Shown here one piece after another: positions 1-9,766 of a DNA stretch of 64,000 nt (its first letter is position 1; every line of letters begins with the position of its first letter). The notes beneath the pieces are model-generated. The model was not told the DNA's origin. It saw nothing but the letters and a program-made list of their open reading frames with translations, and did no database searches. The stretch is from Candidatus Tokpelaia sp. JSC161 (GTDB taxonomy: Bacteria; Pseudomonadota; Alphaproteobacteria; Rhizobiales; Rhizobiaceae): NCBI GenBank assembly GCA_003331105.1, contig QEND01000001.1:372001-436000 (forward strand), written 5' to 3'. Both the position numbers and the translations under genes were made by a program.

Positions 1-425
1 GGATCAACAGACTCATCTGCAGCCACACCAGCAAAAGGATCTGATGTAATATTACGAATACAATTCCCTGAAGTCTGAATAGCATGCATCTCTACTTCAG
101 CTAATTCAGAAAGAATTTTAGGAATATCATTCAGTCCAAGCCAATTAAACTGAATATTCTGCCGTGTTGTAAAGTGAGCATACCCACGATCATAAGAAAT
201 AGCAATATCAGAAAGCTTCCGCATTTGATCAGAAGAGAGAGTCCCGTAAGGAATAGCAACTCGTAACATATAAGCATGAAGCTGAAGATAAACACCATTT
301 CTTAAACGCAAAGGCATAAACTCTTCTTCTGTCATCTCACCAGAGATCCGCCTTTTCACCTGATCAGAAAATTCAGCAACACGTGCACTCACAAAAGCCT
401 TATCAAACTCATCATAACGGTACAT
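1..425 (-). CDS. cysI: Sulfite reductase hemoprotein (beta) subunit, 5' part only
   Basis: The first 141 residues of a siroheme/4Fe-4S nitrite-sulfite reductase are visible; the gene runs off the left edge. The family reduces sulfite to sulfide in the cytoplasm for cysteine synthesis. The translation from the ATG at 425 contains the ferredoxin-like half-domain with TTRQNIQFNW (residues 86-95) and NCIRNIT (121-127), both typical of this family's siroheme pocket. It lies 18 bp downstream of the DUF2849 gene and behind the siroheme synthase gene, the usual alphaproteobacterial cysG-DUF2849-cysI order, so the three are probably one operon. The C-terminal iron-sulfur cysteines are outside the window, so activity cannot be judged. 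A nitrite reductase is less likely given the neighbours. Confidence 0.9.
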   Translation of the reverse strand, partial: MYRYDEFDKAFVSARVAEFSDQVKRRISGEMTEEEFMPLRLRNGVYLQLHAYMLRVAIPYGTLSSDQMRKLSDIAISYDRGYAHFTTRQNIQFNWLGLNDIPKILSELAEVEMHAIQTSGNCIRNITSDPFAGVAADESVD

Positions 426-443
426 AATGCCATTCTTTCAAAT

Positions 444-713
444 CTATACCACAGTTGGACCACAAGCCCTAATACGCTCACGTAAACGCAAGGCAGACAG
501 TATACCATTCGAGTCTCTCACATCTATCCACAGTGCTCCAATAATCTCGTTATTAGCTACAGCTTTCTCAGCTATTCGCGTTAAATACGAACATTCTTCA
601 GAAGAAGTGACAGCAAGAGCCTTTTTCATATCTTCTTTCCAAGTTCTATCACTACTATACCAAAGTGGATGACCTGTCAGAAGACAATTTGCCGTTAAAA
701 CCTTCATGAACAT
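444..713 (-). CDS. DUF2849 family protein of the sulfite reduction operon
   Basis: A small soluble protein (89 aa from the ATG at 713). It matches in size, opening (MKVLTANCLLTGHPLWY) and position the DUF2849 proteins found between cysG and cysI in many Alphaproteobacteria. Its biochemical role is not established; a helper role in sulfite reduction is inferred from conserved linkage. A TTG at 716 is in frame, but GAGG about 8 bases before the ATG at 713 supports that start; an ATG at 707 is also possible. The start follows the cysG stop almost directly, suggesting translational coupling. No membrane segment or signal peptide is seen. Confidence 0.75.
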   Translation of the reverse strand: MFMKVLTANCLLTGHPLWYSSDRTWKEDMKKALAVTSSEECSYLTRIAEKAVANNEIIGALWIDVRDSNGILSALRLRERIRACGPTVV

Positions 714-716
714 CAA

Positions 717-1739
717 TCATACCTCATTCTTTGAAAGCATTTTACCAATGAAAGAAGGAATAATTTCAAAAGCAATCCCGCAAGTAGTAAGGACATTCAC
801 TTCTTCAGCAAAACGTCTCTCATCAACTACAAGACGTAGAACCTGAGTATTCAGCTTAGAAGATTCCTTAATCAAGTTAATTAAAAAAAAAAGTTTAGAT
901 GGCGCAGATGATAAGACTGCATCCCTACGTATCGTAGACAAAATTTCAGATGAAACACCATGATCATAAATCACAACATCAGCTTCCATAAGAGCACGTT
1001 GACTCGCCATAGTTAAAAACTCAGCCATACCATGGCTAACATTCAAAAAGCGTAACGGAAAATTATGAATCTTTCTATTAGAATCAAGCAATTGCAATGC
1101 ACATCTTTCTGCCTTTCTTTCATCCCCAGAAAAAATAGCATTAGCGACAGAACCACTAAAAAAATCATGCCAAAACCTACGACGGACAGCACCTTTAATA
1201 AGATACTTTCCAACAATTTTACGAAAACGATGAGCAAACCGTGCTAATTTACCTAGCTCAGGAGATAGCAAAGCATCGATCCGCGAACGAAGAATCTGTG
1301 TTAAAACAGGAGATGTTCCTTCAGACCCAATAGCAACAGTAATTGGTGCTCTATTAACGAAAGCAGGAATAAAAAAATCACATAAATCAGGAAAATCAAG
1401 GACATTGACTGGGACACGAGCCTGATTTGCTGCATTCGCTATCACACGATCCTGTGAAATCTCTCCTATTGCAGAAAAAACCAAAAATATACCATCTAAC
1501 ATGCTTTTATCAAAAGAAGCATCTACCCATTTGACACGCCCTAAGAAAATTATTTTTCTGAGATAAGCAGAAAGCGGTGGCTCAGGATCTTGCGCAACCA
1601 ACATTACAAATGCTGATGTTTTAAAAAGAAAACGTAGCCTGCTGAGAGCTCCAAGACCTGAACCAACGACCATCACAGACTTACCTTTTACATTTAAAAA
1701 AGCAGGAAGTACAGAAAGCCTGTTTTTATCCAGTAACAT
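717..1739 (-). CDS. cysG: Siroheme synthase with intact dehydrogenase/ferrochelatase half and eroded methyltransferase half
   Basis: 340 aa, against roughly 450-490 for full CysG. Residues 1 to about 200 form the precorrin-2 dehydrogenase/sirohydrochlorin ferrochelatase module, with a Rossmann loop (VVGSGLGAL), the catalytic-Asp region (VNVLDFPDLCDFF) and GTSPVLTQILRSRID. From about residue 230 a SUMT-like methyltransferase starts (FLTMASQRALMEADVVIYDHGVS), but its opening GAGPGDP motif reads as LNVSHGMAEF, the GGDPFVFGRG loop is replaced by unrelated residues (VLRLVVDERRF), and the protein ends about where IPFEVVPG would be (IAFEIIPSF). Uroporphyrinogen III methylation by this protein is therefore unlikely, and a separate SUMT would be needed for siroheme. 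The N-terminal half probably still works. Operonic with cysI. Confidence 0.85.
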   Translation of the reverse strand: MLLDKNRLSVLPAFLNVKGKSVMVVGSGLGALSRLRFLFKTSAFVMLVAQDPEPPLSAYLRKIIFLGRVKWVDASFDKSMLDGIFLVFSAIGEISQDRVIANAANQARVPVNVLDFPDLCDFFIPAFVNRAPITVAIGSEGTSPVLTQILRSRIDALLSPELGKLARFAHRFRKIVGKYLIKGAVRRRFWHDFFSGSVANAIFSGDERKAERCALQLLDSNRKIHNFPLRFLNVSHGMAEFLTMASQRALMEADVVIYDHGVSSEILSTIRRDAVLSSAPSKLFFLINLIKESSKLNTQVLRLVVDERRFAEEVNVLTTCGIAFEIIPSFIGKMLSKNEV

Positions 1740-1930
1740 CAGATCACATTCCCTTCATTATATGGCATAAATATCTTGAAAAGATTCTGAAATAAAGAAA
1801 TCAAATCTATATCATAGTCTATCACAATAGATAAATTTTATCCCAACAAAGGATATAAATAAAATTTATACCATATTAAAGAAAACAACACGAACAACTG
1901 TAAAAATACAAAGGCTCTCCAGAAAATTAT

Positions 1931-2695
1931 TCAATTTCTTTTCAAAAGCTTCCAAGCATCAACGGACCATGAACTTCCTTTATAGTTATGCTTAAGGACA
2001 TTAGCCGATTCTTCAGCTTCAGATATTAATCCCATAGCATAGTTCGCCTCAACTAAACGATAAAGCGCTTCCTCAATCTGAGTTGTATCAGAATAACGCT
2101 TCACAACACAACTAAAACGCTTTACTGCAGCAATATATTGCAATCCATTCAGATAATAACGGCCAATATCCATTTCTTTAGCAGCAAGCTTTTCACGTGC
2201 AGAATGGATAATTGCCTTTGCATCCGTAACATATTCTGATTTAGGGTAATGGTCTAAAATCTCCTGCATAGCAGAAATAGCTGCCCTTGCAGGCTCTTCA
2301 TCATGTCTTATATCTTCTATCTGATCAAAATAAGAACGAGCAAGAATATAATAAGCATATGCAACATCATCTGATTTCGGATAAAAAACAATATATTTCC
2401 TTGCTAGATTAAGCGCCTCAAGATATTCCTTTTCATGATAGTGAATTGATATCTCTTTCAAAAAAGACTGACGAGCCCATTCAGTATAAGGATAGTCTTG
2501 AGTAATCATGGAAAATTTTTTTAAAGCCTCACTATAATTCCCTTTATCCAAATCAAATAGTGCTTTCTTATAGAAAAGGCTTGGAGAATTAAAGTTCTCT
2601 GAATCGCTTTCCTTACTGACACAACCAAAAAGTATAATAGCACTACTTATAATTAAGCTAAAAACTAACATTCTTAAAAAAAAAATATTTTTCAT
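1931..2695 (-). CDS. bamD: Outer-membrane assembly lipoprotein BamD (ComL)
   Basis: 254 aa. BamD is the essential TPR lipoprotein of the BAM complex, which inserts beta-barrel proteins into the outer membrane. An N-terminal hydrophobic signal ends in a lipobox (ILFGC, Cys at about residue 25). It is followed by TPR-like repeats typical of BamD (YKKALFDLDKGNYSEALKKF, then YPKSDDVAYAYYILARSY). Length agrees with the family. It lies downstream of lpxC on the same strand with a 56 bp gap, the usual rhizobial order after the ftsQAZ block. The gene normally next in that order (recN) is not here; cysG follows after 191 bp instead, suggesting a rearrangement or loss. Confidence 0.93.
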   Translation of the reverse strand: MKNIFFLRMLVFSLIISSAIILFGCVSKESDSENFNSPSLFYKKALFDLDKGNYSEALKKFSMITQDYPYTEWARQSFLKEISIHYHEKEYLEALNLARKYIVFYPKSDDVAYAYYILARSYFDQIEDIRHDEEPARAAISAMQEILDHYPKSEYVTDAKAIIHSAREKLAAKEMDIGRYYLNGLQYIAAVKRFSCVVKRYSDTTQIEEALYRLVEANYAMGLISEAEESANVLKHNYKGSSWSVDAWKLLKRN

Positions 2696-2751
2696 GATTC
2701 AAGACCAATAAGAATTTTTCTCAATCCAGCTTTCCAAGCATCCAATTATCT

Positions 2752-3618
2752 TTACCTCAATTCTACAATTTCAAAGTACTCTTGTTTCTCAAGAAGACAA
2801 CGACTAGCTTCGACATTTATCCTATGACCTCCTTTAAAAGAATAAAACTTTCCAAGAAAAGGATACCCTAATAAAGCAGTATCACCAATTGCATCTAGCG
2901 CCTTATGACGCACAAAATCATCATATGTTCTTAACCCTGAAGGGTTAAGAACCGTATCATCGACTCCAATGATTACAGAATTTTCACAAGAAGAACCAAG
3001 CGCGAATCCTGCTGCCCATAATCTTTCTATATCCTTTATAAATCCAAAAGTACGCGCATGAGCAAGATTCCGCGTAAAATAATCTATATCAAGCGTAAAC
3101 GTAATACGTTGCTTACCAATCACACGAGAAGAAAAACTAATTGATATATCAAAACAAGGCACACTTGCTGGTGAAAATCCAGCAAAACTAGAACTAGACT
3201 TCACTCTACAAGGCTTAAGAACACGGAGATATTTTCGGGCAACTCCTTGTCTATGAAACCCGGATTCTCTAATCCCTTTCATATAAAACTCAGCTCCACC
3301 ATCAAGAATAGGAATTTCATCCGAAAAAAGTTCCACTTTTAAATTATCAAGACCAGAAGCATAAATAGCCGCCATAAGATGCTCTATCGTTTTAATCGAG
3401 ATATTCCCTTTCCCAAGCACTGTACAAAAATCAGTTGATACTGTATGCAATATATCAGCTGGCAAACGATGAATCTGTCCTCCCCTTTCATTATAAAAGA
3501 AAACAATTCCGTGATTTTCCTCAGCTGGTCTTAATATAACCCTCGCGATATCACCTGTATGAAGACCATAACCTGAAAAGACAGCTTGATTTTTTAAAGT
3601 AGTTTGGAAAATATTCAC
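2752..3618 (-). CDS. lpxC: UDP-3-O-acyl-N-acetylglucosamine deacetylase
   Basis: 288 aa. LpxC carries out the committed step of lipid A synthesis, a zinc-dependent deacetylation in the cytoplasm. All expected active-site residues are visible at positions close to those of the E. coli enzyme: His80 in EHLMAA, His238 and Asp242 in HKALDAIGD, and the catalytic His265 in GGHRINVEAS. The start is GTG at 3618 with AAGG a few bases upstream. It lies 65 bp downstream of ftsZ, the conserved order, so division and lipid A supply are probably co-transcribed. The C-terminus is short but complete. The gene implies that the cell makes lipid A and a true outer membrane. Confidence 0.95.
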   Translation of the reverse strand: MNIFQTTLKNQAVFSGYGLHTGDIARVILRPAEENHGIVFFYNERGGQIHRLPADILHTVSTDFCTVLGKGNISIKTIEHLMAAIYASGLDNLKVELFSDEIPILDGGAEFYMKGIRESGFHRQGVARKYLRVLKPCRVKSSSSFAGFSPASVPCFDISISFSSRVIGKQRITFTLDIDYFTRNLAHARTFGFIKDIERLWAAGFALGSSCENSVIIGVDDTVLNPSGLRTYDDFVRHKALDAIGDTALLGYPFLGKFYSFKGGHRINVEASRCLLEKQEYFEIVELR

Positions 3619-3683
3619 TGAACCCTTCTTACATTTATCAAAATGTTTTTTCTTTTACAAAAAGTATCAATCATTTTTTTTCA

Positions 3684-5192
3684 TTAGTTTACATGTCGCC
3701 GCAAAAAAGCAGGAATCTCAAGCATCTCAGCATCCCTTTTCGAAGATGAAAGAACCTGTGTCTTCTTCACTGGTTCTCTTTGCGTTTTTTGCAGATCACC
3801 AATAGTTTGCGAACTGACTTCTGGCTCTAAGCGATCGATTTCTGGTTCACGATAAGAAAAACTATGTATCAACCTTTTCCATAAACTAGGGGAGCGACGC
3901 TTGGGTTTTAAAAACTGATCATCAGGATCCATTCTTCGAAATAAAGAATCTTTTCTCTCAAGACGATTCTGCTCACACCCTTCATCATCTGAGACAGCAG
4001 ATTCTGTACGTACCCTTATCCCAACAGATAAAGTCTTATGATCATCCGCTTTTCTTGAAAAAAAACGACTCTTCTTTTGAAAAGAAAGATCTATCGGAGC
4101 CGCCATCTCTTCTTCAAGAGCTTCCATAACCTCCATAAAAGCTTTAGCCGAAGTAGAAGAAGAGCATTCAGACTTATCTTGTGAAAGATCCATATCTATA
4201 GACTCAACAGAGTGTTGATCATTCACAACACGATCAATCCCCGTCGCTACAACAGAAACACGAATAAGACCATCAAGAGCATCATCAACAATAGCACCAA
4301 AAATGACATTAGCCTCAGGATCAACTTCCTCTCTAATACGATTCGCAGCCTCATCTACTTCAAATAATGTCATATCACGCCCTCCAGTAATTGAAATTAA
4401 AAGACCACGAGCTCCAAACATAGATGTTTCATCAAGAAGAGGATTCGCAATCGCTGCTTCAGCTGCAGCAAGAGCACGCCCCTGATCAGAAGCCTCTCCT
4501 GTCCCCATCATTGCCTTTCCCATATCATGCATCACCGAACGCACATCAGCAAAATCAAGATTAATTAAACCTTCACGCACCATTAAATCAGTAATAGAAG
4601 CGACACCTGAATAAAGGACCTGATCGGCCATAGCAAAAGCATCAGAAAAAGTAGTCTTTTCATTAGCAATACGAAAAAGATTTTGATTCGGAATCACAAT
4701 CAGCGTATCAACACTTCTCTGTAATTCCTCAATACCAGCCTCTGCTGTTTTCATACGACGCTGACCTTCAAAATGAAAAGGCTTAGTCACAACACCAACA
4801 GTAAGAAGACCTTTTTCACGAGCAGCACGTGCAATAACAGGAGCAGCGCCTGTCCCAGTCCCCCCTCCCATACCTGCAGTCACAAAAATCATATGAAAAT
4901 TGCTCAAATGATCCATAATTTCTTCTAAACATTCCTCTGCGGCAGCTCTTCCAACCTCTGGATGAGATCCAGCCCCTAACCCTTCAGTAACAGCAGCACC
5001 AAGCTGAATCACACGCTCAGCTTTAGACATCGTCAATGCCTGAGCATCTGTATTAGCTACAACAAAATCAACACCCTTTAAACCTGCATTAATCATGTTG
5101 TTCACAGCATTCCCTCCACCACCACCGACACCAAAAACATTAATCCGCGGCTTCAGGTCTGTAATATCTATTTTTTGCAGATTTATCGTCAT
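3684..5192 (-). CDS. ftsZ: Cell division tubulin homologue FtsZ
   Basis: 502 aa. FtsZ is the GTPase that forms the cytokinetic ring. The N-terminal GTPase domain has [13 protein letters not shown] and the tubulin signature [13 protein letters not shown], followed by the T7 region (LNLDFADV). A long variable linker of about 150 residues ends in the conserved tail ([12 protein letters not shown]), which is the alphaproteobacterial form of the FtsA-binding peptide. The frame is open further upstream, but the ATG at 5192 is chosen because AAGGAAAAGGAT precedes it and MTINLQ is the usual opening of alphaproteobacterial FtsZ. It starts 26 bp after ftsA. The long linker is normal for the class. Confidence 0.96.
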   Translation of the reverse strand: MTINLQKIDITDLKPRINVFGVGGGGGNAVNNMINAGLKGVDFVVANTDAQALTMSKAERVIQLGAAVTEGLGAGSHPEVGRAAAEECLEEIMDHLSNFHMIFVTAGMGGGTGTGAAPVIARAAREKGLLTVGVVTKPFHFEGQRRMKTAEAGIEELQRSVDTLIVIPNQNLFRIANEKTTFSDAFAMADQVLYSGVASITDLMVREGLINLDFADVRSVMHDMGKAMMGTGEASDQGRALAAAEAAIANPLLDETSMFGARGLLISITGGRDMTLFEVDEAANRIREEVDPEANVIFGAIVDDALDGLIRVSVVATGIDRVVNDQHSVESIDMDLSQDKSECSSSTSAKAFMEVMEALEEEMAAPIDLSFQKKSRFFSRKADDHKTLSVGIRVRTESAVSDDEGCEQNRLERKDSLFRRMDPDDQFLKPKRRSPSLWKRLIHSFSYREPEIDRLEPEVSSQTIGDLQKTQREPVKKTQVLSSSKRDAEMLEIPAFLRRHVN

Positions 5193-5218
5193 ATCCTTTT
5201 CCTTCTTCACAGCCTTTG

Positions 5219-6469
5219 TCACTTGAAAATCCGACAAAACCACTGATATAAAAAATCACTAGCAAAATCTGATAATCTTTCCTGATAAGAAGGAAAATTC
5301 CAATCATTAAAACCCACTGACTGAAAATAAATTAACAAACCAACAGTTGTTGAAAATGCAGGAGCCTTTGCCATATCAGGCAAACCAGACATGCCAATAG
5401 GACAACCCATACGAATCCTATGACCCAATATTTTAAGAGCTACATCTAAAAATCCTGTTAATTGCGAAGCACCACCAGTAAAAATCAATTTACTAATAGA
5501 CTCAAATCCTGAAATCACCAATCTATCACGCACCATTTCAAGGATTTCTTCCATACGCGCACGAATTATCCGCGATAGAAGAGTGCACGAATACTCACCA
5601 CTATGAAAAGTAGCTTTATCCTCTAAATCAGAGAAGAGGACAGAACCATAGACGACCTTCACACGCTCTGCTTCCTCAACAGAAATTGAAAATCCTCTTG
5701 CAATATCCAATGTAATATTATGACCACCCACAGATAAACTCTCAGCAAAAACAAAATTTCCGTTAGTAAAGATAGAAATCGTTGTTGTAGCACTCCCGAA
5801 ATCAATACAAGCAGCCCCAAGACGCGCTTCATCCCCTACTAAACTAGCTAATCCGCTAGCAAAAGGTGTTGCGACCATCCGCTCAACATTTAAATGAGCA
5901 CGATTCACACAATGCTCCAGATTACGTAAAAGAGAAGCTGTTGCCGTCACAACATGCATCTCAACACCAAGTGTCTTTCCAATCATATCTTTTGGATCAA
6001 CAACATCCTGCTCACCATCTAGTGTGAACACAAGTGGAAGAGAATGAATAATGACTCTATCAGGATCATGGGCCGCAGCCTCTAATCCTAAAGATAAAAC
6101 ACGGCGTATATCACGGATTCTTACAGAATCCCCATCAATCGGAACCTCTGCGCGAACATGCTCACTTTTCATGCCGCAACAGGTACAATTAATAATAACA
6201 GAATCAATAAGGAAGCCTGCCTTACTTTCAGCAGCATGAACAGCAAATCTTATTGCCTGTTCAGCTGCAGAAATATCAACAATGACACCTGATTGTATGC
6301 CATGCGATTCCTTAACAGAAAACCCTAAAACTTTTAATTCTTCATCAGAAGAGTTCCCTAAATCAGCAATCATACAGGATATTTTACTCGAACCAATATC
6401 AAGCACGCTTAATAAGCGCGTTCTACGCAAGTAAGAACAGAATCGAAGCAAAGAGAGAATATTCCTCAT
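5219..6469 (-). CDS. ftsA: Cell division actin-like protein FtsA
   Basis: 416 aa. FtsA is the actin-fold protein that tethers FtsZ to the inner membrane. The phosphate-binding and SHS2 regions are recognisable ([17 protein letters not shown] near residue 20; [17 protein letters not shown] near 220; [11 protein letters not shown] near 335). The C-terminus ([11 protein letters not shown]) is the amphipathic membrane-targeting helix. The ATG at 6469 overlaps the ftsQ stop (ATGA), so the two are translationally coupled. Length fits the family and no key motif is missing. Confidence 0.95.
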   Translation of the reverse strand: MRNILSLLRFCSYLRRTRLLSVLDIGSSKISCMIADLGNSSDEELKVLGFSVKESHGIQSGVIVDISAAEQAIRFAVHAAESKAGFLIDSVIINCTCCGMKSEHVRAEVPIDGDSVRIRDIRRVLSLGLEAAAHDPDRVIIHSLPLVFTLDGEQDVVDPKDMIGKTLGVEMHVVTATASLLRNLEHCVNRAHLNVERMVATPFASGLASLVGDEARLGAACIDFGSATTTISIFTNGNFVFAESLSVGGHNITLDIARGFSISVEEAERVKVVYGSVLFSDLEDKATFHSGEYSCTLLSRIIRARMEEILEMVRDRLVISGFESISKLIFTGGASQLTGFLDVALKILGHRIRMGCPIGMSGLPDMAKAPAFSTTVGLLIYFQSVGFNDWNFPSYQERLSDFASDFLYQWFCRIFK

Positions 6470-7287
6470 ATATGACCTTCTTTCTGTCGCTTTCTCCTTA
6501 CTTCAAAATCTTTTAACAGTGCAATACGACGTGCTAAAGATTCCTTAGAAAGAGACACCGTAATACGATCAGGCAGCCTCAAATCAATAACATCCACATC
6601 ACGCGATAATATCCCACCAGCTGCCTTAAGCCTAGATAAACTAATAGCTTCACCACCCTCTTGGAGTTTAAGACGGATACCAGTATCAAGCAAAATATCC
6701 CAACGCCTATCAGCAATACGAATATAAGCTTGTGCATGCTCTGTAATATCTGTAAAAACACTTATTCTTTTAATAAAAGTCTTCGCTTCAAATCCTGCAC
6801 CCTTCCCAACGAACAAAGGCAATTTACGACTCCCTAAGATTGATGAAATGTACGGGATAATAACATCTCCTTTACAATCAATGATATCCACAAAACCATC
6901 ATGTTGCCACAGTGCCATAGGATCTTTTTCTATCACATGAATATTGATTTGATTGGGATAAAATCTCTGAACAGAAACAAAAGCTATCCATGGAAGCCTA
7001 CTAATTGCACGACGTGCCTTATCAAGATCAAAGTTAATCATTAATGATTCACCATCGAGTTCTAGTAAATCTAAAATATCAATATCTGATGTTTTACGAT
7101 TACCAGTAAGATGAATCTTAGTCACAACAAAACCTGCATTGAATAGGAGTATTTTCGTAGCCTGGAAAAGATAACCACCAACACATGCACCACAAGCAAT
7201 CAACACAATGAAAAAAACAAAAACAGCAATAGAACCTACATGATATGGAATACGCTTCAAAAAAATACGGTATGTTAACGCAGACAT
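6466..7287 (-). CDS. ftsQ: Cell division protein FtsQ
   Basis: 273 aa bitopic membrane protein of the divisome that links FtsZ-ring proteins to septal peptidoglycan synthesis. It has a short cytoplasmic N-terminus, one transmembrane helix at about residues 18-42, then a periplasmic POTRA domain (VTKIHLTGNRKTSDIDILDLL) and an FtsQ-type beta domain (VIDLRLPDRITV near the end). The start at 7287 lies inside the 3' end of ddl (13 bp overlap), and its stop overlaps the ftsA start. Such tight packing indicates one transcript for ddl-ftsQ-ftsA-ftsZ. Confidence 0.93.
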   Translation of the reverse strand: MSALTYRIFLKRIPYHVGSIAVFVFFIVLIACGACVGGYLFQATKILLFNAGFVVTKIHLTGNRKTSDIDILDLLELDGESLMINFDLDKARRAISRLPWIAFVSVQRFYPNQINIHVIEKDPMALWQHDGFVDIIDCKGDVIIPYISSILGSRKLPLFVGKGAGFEAKTFIKRISVFTDITEHAQAYIRIADRRWDILLDTGIRLKLQEGGEAISLSRLKAAGGILSRDVDVIDLRLPDRITVSLSKESLARRIALLKDFEVRRKRQKEGHI

Positions 7288-8192
7288 GAAGCATCCTCCA
7301 CAATCCAGCGAACAAGATCAAGAAAACTATATCCAGAAACCCTTGCAATATCAGGAAGAATAGAAGTGAAGGTCATACCTGGCTGTGTATTAATTTCTAA
7401 CCAAACTAAATTACCAGTAGCCTTATCATAACGAAAATCTGAGCGGCTTACACCACGACATCCAAGAACCTTATGTGCTTTCAAACTTATAGTTTGTATC
7501 TTTTTGTAAAGAGTCTTTTTAAGGTTTGCAGGACAAACATGTCTTGAAGCACCAAAAATATATTTTGAATCATAATCATAAAAAGACGGTCCTTCTTCAA
7601 GAAGAATTTCACAGACATCGAGAACTCTATCCCCTATAACCGCACAGCTTAAATCACAGCCAGCAATATAAGGCTCGACTAAAATATCATCCCCATATTT
7701 CCAATCCAATGATATTTTTTTTTCTATACACGATACATCATCTTTATCTTGAATCACACAGACACCACAACTGGATCCTTCTCGCATAGGCTTCACAATA
7801 TAAGGCGGTTCAAAAGGATGTGTCACTATATTAAAACGATTGAGAATCTTAGAATCCGCAACAGGAATATCCGCTGCTGAGGCAATAATCTTCGCCTGTC
7901 TCTTATCCATACAAAGAGCAGAAGCCAGCACCCCAGAATGAGTATAAGGTATCTGCAAATACTCAAGAATTCCCTGAACAGTCCCATCTTCTCCATAAGA
8001 ACCATGAAGGGCGTTAAAAACAACATCCGGAGCAAGATCATATAATACTAAAGCAAGATCATTATCCACATCCACACAGGTGACAGCATATTCCTCTTTT
8101 AAAGCATTAGCACAAGCTTTCCCTGAAGCTAAACTCACAGCACGCTCAGAAGAAAAACCACCCATCAAAACGGCAACATGCTTCTTACTCAC
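7275..8192 (-). CDS. ddl: D-alanine--D-alanine ligase
   Basis: About 305 aa ATP-grasp enzyme that joins two D-Ala for the peptidoglycan stem peptide. Visible motifs are VLMGGFSSERAVS at the N-terminus, the serine loop EGSSCGV, and EINTQPGMT near the C-terminus. The open frame can begin at TTG 8198, but the AGGA upstream sits only one base from that codon and seven bases from the in-frame GTG at 8192, so GTG is preferred. It heads the ftsQAZ block. murB and murC, which usually precede ddl in Alphaproteobacteria, are missing here; the next gene upstream is divergent. Confidence 0.93.
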   Translation of the reverse strand: MSKKHVAVLMGGFSSERAVSLASGKACANALKEEYAVTCVDVDNDLALVLYDLAPDVVFNALHGSYGEDGTVQGILEYLQIPYTHSGVLASALCMDKRQAKIIASAADIPVADSKILNRFNIVTHPFEPPYIVKPMREGSSCGVCVIQDKDDVSCIEKKISLDWKYGDDILVEPYIAGCDLSCAVIGDRVLDVCEILLEEGPSFYDYDSKYIFGASRHVCPANLKKTLYKKIQTISLKAHKVLGCRGVSRSDFRYDKATGNLVWLEINTQPGMTFTSILPDIARVSGYSFLDLVRWIVEDASCLR

Positions 8193-8409
8193 TATCAATT
8201 CCTATAACCGTTACGCGCTTAGCCGAGTTCTGCTTTTGACAGGAAAAAAGAAATACATTCTTCACCTATCAAAACAAAAAGCAAAGACAATGTTAAAAAT
8301 AATGGTACAGCCTATTATAGAATCACCGAAAAAACGATCAATAAATTTCAGAACATGCTTTAAAAAAAACATCACCCTTGTCATATAAGCTAAAAATAGA
8401 GAGGTACAA

Positions 8410-9726
8410 ATGGCTAGCAACGTTACCTTAACCGGACTCGCTCATGATCTCAAAAAAAGAGAAGACAAACCTATTCGCATAGGACTTGTCGGATGCGGAG
8501 AAATGGGAACTGATCTCTTAGCTCGAATAACACACATGGATGGGATTACTGTTGGAGCGGTTACAAGCAGGCAACCATCGCGCGTGCTCCATGCCGCTGA
8601 AATCGCATGGCAAGAAAAAGGACATGCACAAAAAGTAGAAAATGCTACAGCAATGCTCACAACTATCGAGCAAGGCCTCATTGGTGTTACAGATGATCTG
8701 GATCTCATGTTAAAAAATGAATTAATCGACATTGTCGTTGATGCAACCGGTTCTCCTGAAGCCGGGGCAGAAATTGGCATAAAGACTCTCAACAATGGGA
8801 AGCATCTTGTTATGATGAACGTTGAAGCCGATGTCACCATTGGACCCTATCTAAAACATCAAGCTAAAAAACAAGGCCTCATCTATACACTTGGAGCAGG
8901 AGATGAACCTTCTTCTTGCATGGAACTCATTGAATTTATATCAGCGATGGGCCATACAATTATCAGCGCTGGGAAAGGAAAAAATAATCCTCTTATATTT
9001 GATGCCGTTCCAGATCAATACGAAGAAGAAGCTCGACGCCGCAAAATGAATCCACGGATATTAGTTGAATTCATTGATGGATCAAAAACTATGGTAGAAA
9101 TGGCAGCTATCGCTAACGCTACTGGCCTTGTTCCTGATTGTCCAGGATTACACGGCCCACAAGCGGATCTAAAAGTCCTTAACAAAGTTCTCATTCCTCA
9201 AATAGACGGTGGAATATTGAAACAAAAAGGCGTCGTGGACTATTCTATTGGAAAAGATATCTCTCCTGGTGTTTTTGTGATCGCTGAAGCACGACACCCA
9301 CGTATTCGCGAAAGGATGGAGGATCTAAAAATTGGAAAGGGTCCTTATTTCACTTTTCATCGGCCCTATCATCTCACAGCTATGGAAGTACCCCTTACCT
9401 GTGCACGAGTTATCCTCTACGGAAAACCCGATATGGTTCCACTAGATAAACCTGTGGCAGAAGTCTGCGCTGTTGCTAAGAAAAATCTCAAACCTGGCGA
9501 TCAGCTGGATTGCATAGGCCTATACACTTACCGTGCTTGGATTATGAGAGTTGAAGAAGCTTATCAGGCCAAGGCTATTCCCTGTGGCTTGCTTGAAGGA
9601 GCCAGTGTAGTCGCTCCTATAAAAGAAGGTGCTCTTATAACGAAAAAAAATACTAAAATTAAAAAAAACCAATGGATCGCAAAAGTAAGAGCCAAGCAGG
9701 ATCAACTCATGTACAATAAAACATGA
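8410..9726 (+). CDS. NAD(P)-binding oxidoreductase with C-terminal SAF domain (homoserine dehydrogenase-like)
   Basis: 438 aa. The N-terminal Rossmann fold (IRIGLVGCGEMGTDLLARI, residues about 22-40) resembles homoserine dehydrogenase, and the C-terminal part (VAEVCAVAKKNLKPGDQLDCIG and ITKKNTKIKKNQWIAKVRA) is a SAF domain. Proteins of this architecture are usually annotated as putative homoserine dehydrogenases or SAF-domain oxidoreductases; the substrate is generally unknown. It stands alone on the plus strand, divergent from ddl with a 211 bp gap and convergent with pntB, so the neighbours do not indicate a pathway. Its codon use and A+T content look like the surrounding genes. Confidence 0.8.
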   Translation: MASNVTLTGLAHDLKKREDKPIRIGLVGCGEMGTDLLARITHMDGITVGAVTSRQPSRVLHAAEIAWQEKGHAQKVENATAMLTTIEQGLIGVTDDLDLMLKNELIDIVVDATGSPEAGAEIGIKTLNNGKHLVMMNVEADVTIGPYLKHQAKKQGLIYTLGAGDEPSSCMELIEFISAMGHTIISAGKGKNNPLIFDAVPDQYEEEARRRKMNPRILVEFIDGSKTMVEMAAIANATGLVPDCPGLHGPQADLKVLNKVLIPQIDGGILKQKGVVDYSIGKDISPGVFVIAEARHPRIRERMEDLKIGKGPYFTFHRPYHLTAMEVPLTCARVILYGKPDMVPLDKPVAEVCAVAKKNLKPGDQLDCIGLYTYRAWIMRVEEAYQAKAIPCGLLEGASVVAPIKEGALITKKNTKIKKNQWIAKVRAKQDQLMYNKT

Positions 9727-9751
9727 GAAAGGCACCAATTTAGCCTTTCTC
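9725..9751. terminator. Hairpin between the convergent SAF-oxidoreductase and pntB genes
   Basis: A perfect 9 bp inverted repeat (GAGAAAGGC at 9725-9733, GCCTTTCTC at 9743-9751) surrounds a 9-base loop in the 40 bp between two converging genes. The left arm overlaps the stop codon of the plus-strand gene. The following sequence is T-rich but has no long uninterrupted T tract, so termination efficiency is uncertain. Confidence 0.6.
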
Positions 9752-9766
9752 TCATTTAGTCTCCAC

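Noticed and set aside
427..672. Plus-strand frame of 81 codons
   Set aside because: It lies antisense to the DUF2849 gene, whose sequence and context are convincing; no family and no ribosome site.
8442..8840. Minus-strand frame of 132 codons
   Set aside because: Antisense to the SAF-domain oxidoreductase; low-complexity shadow translation with no recognisable domain.
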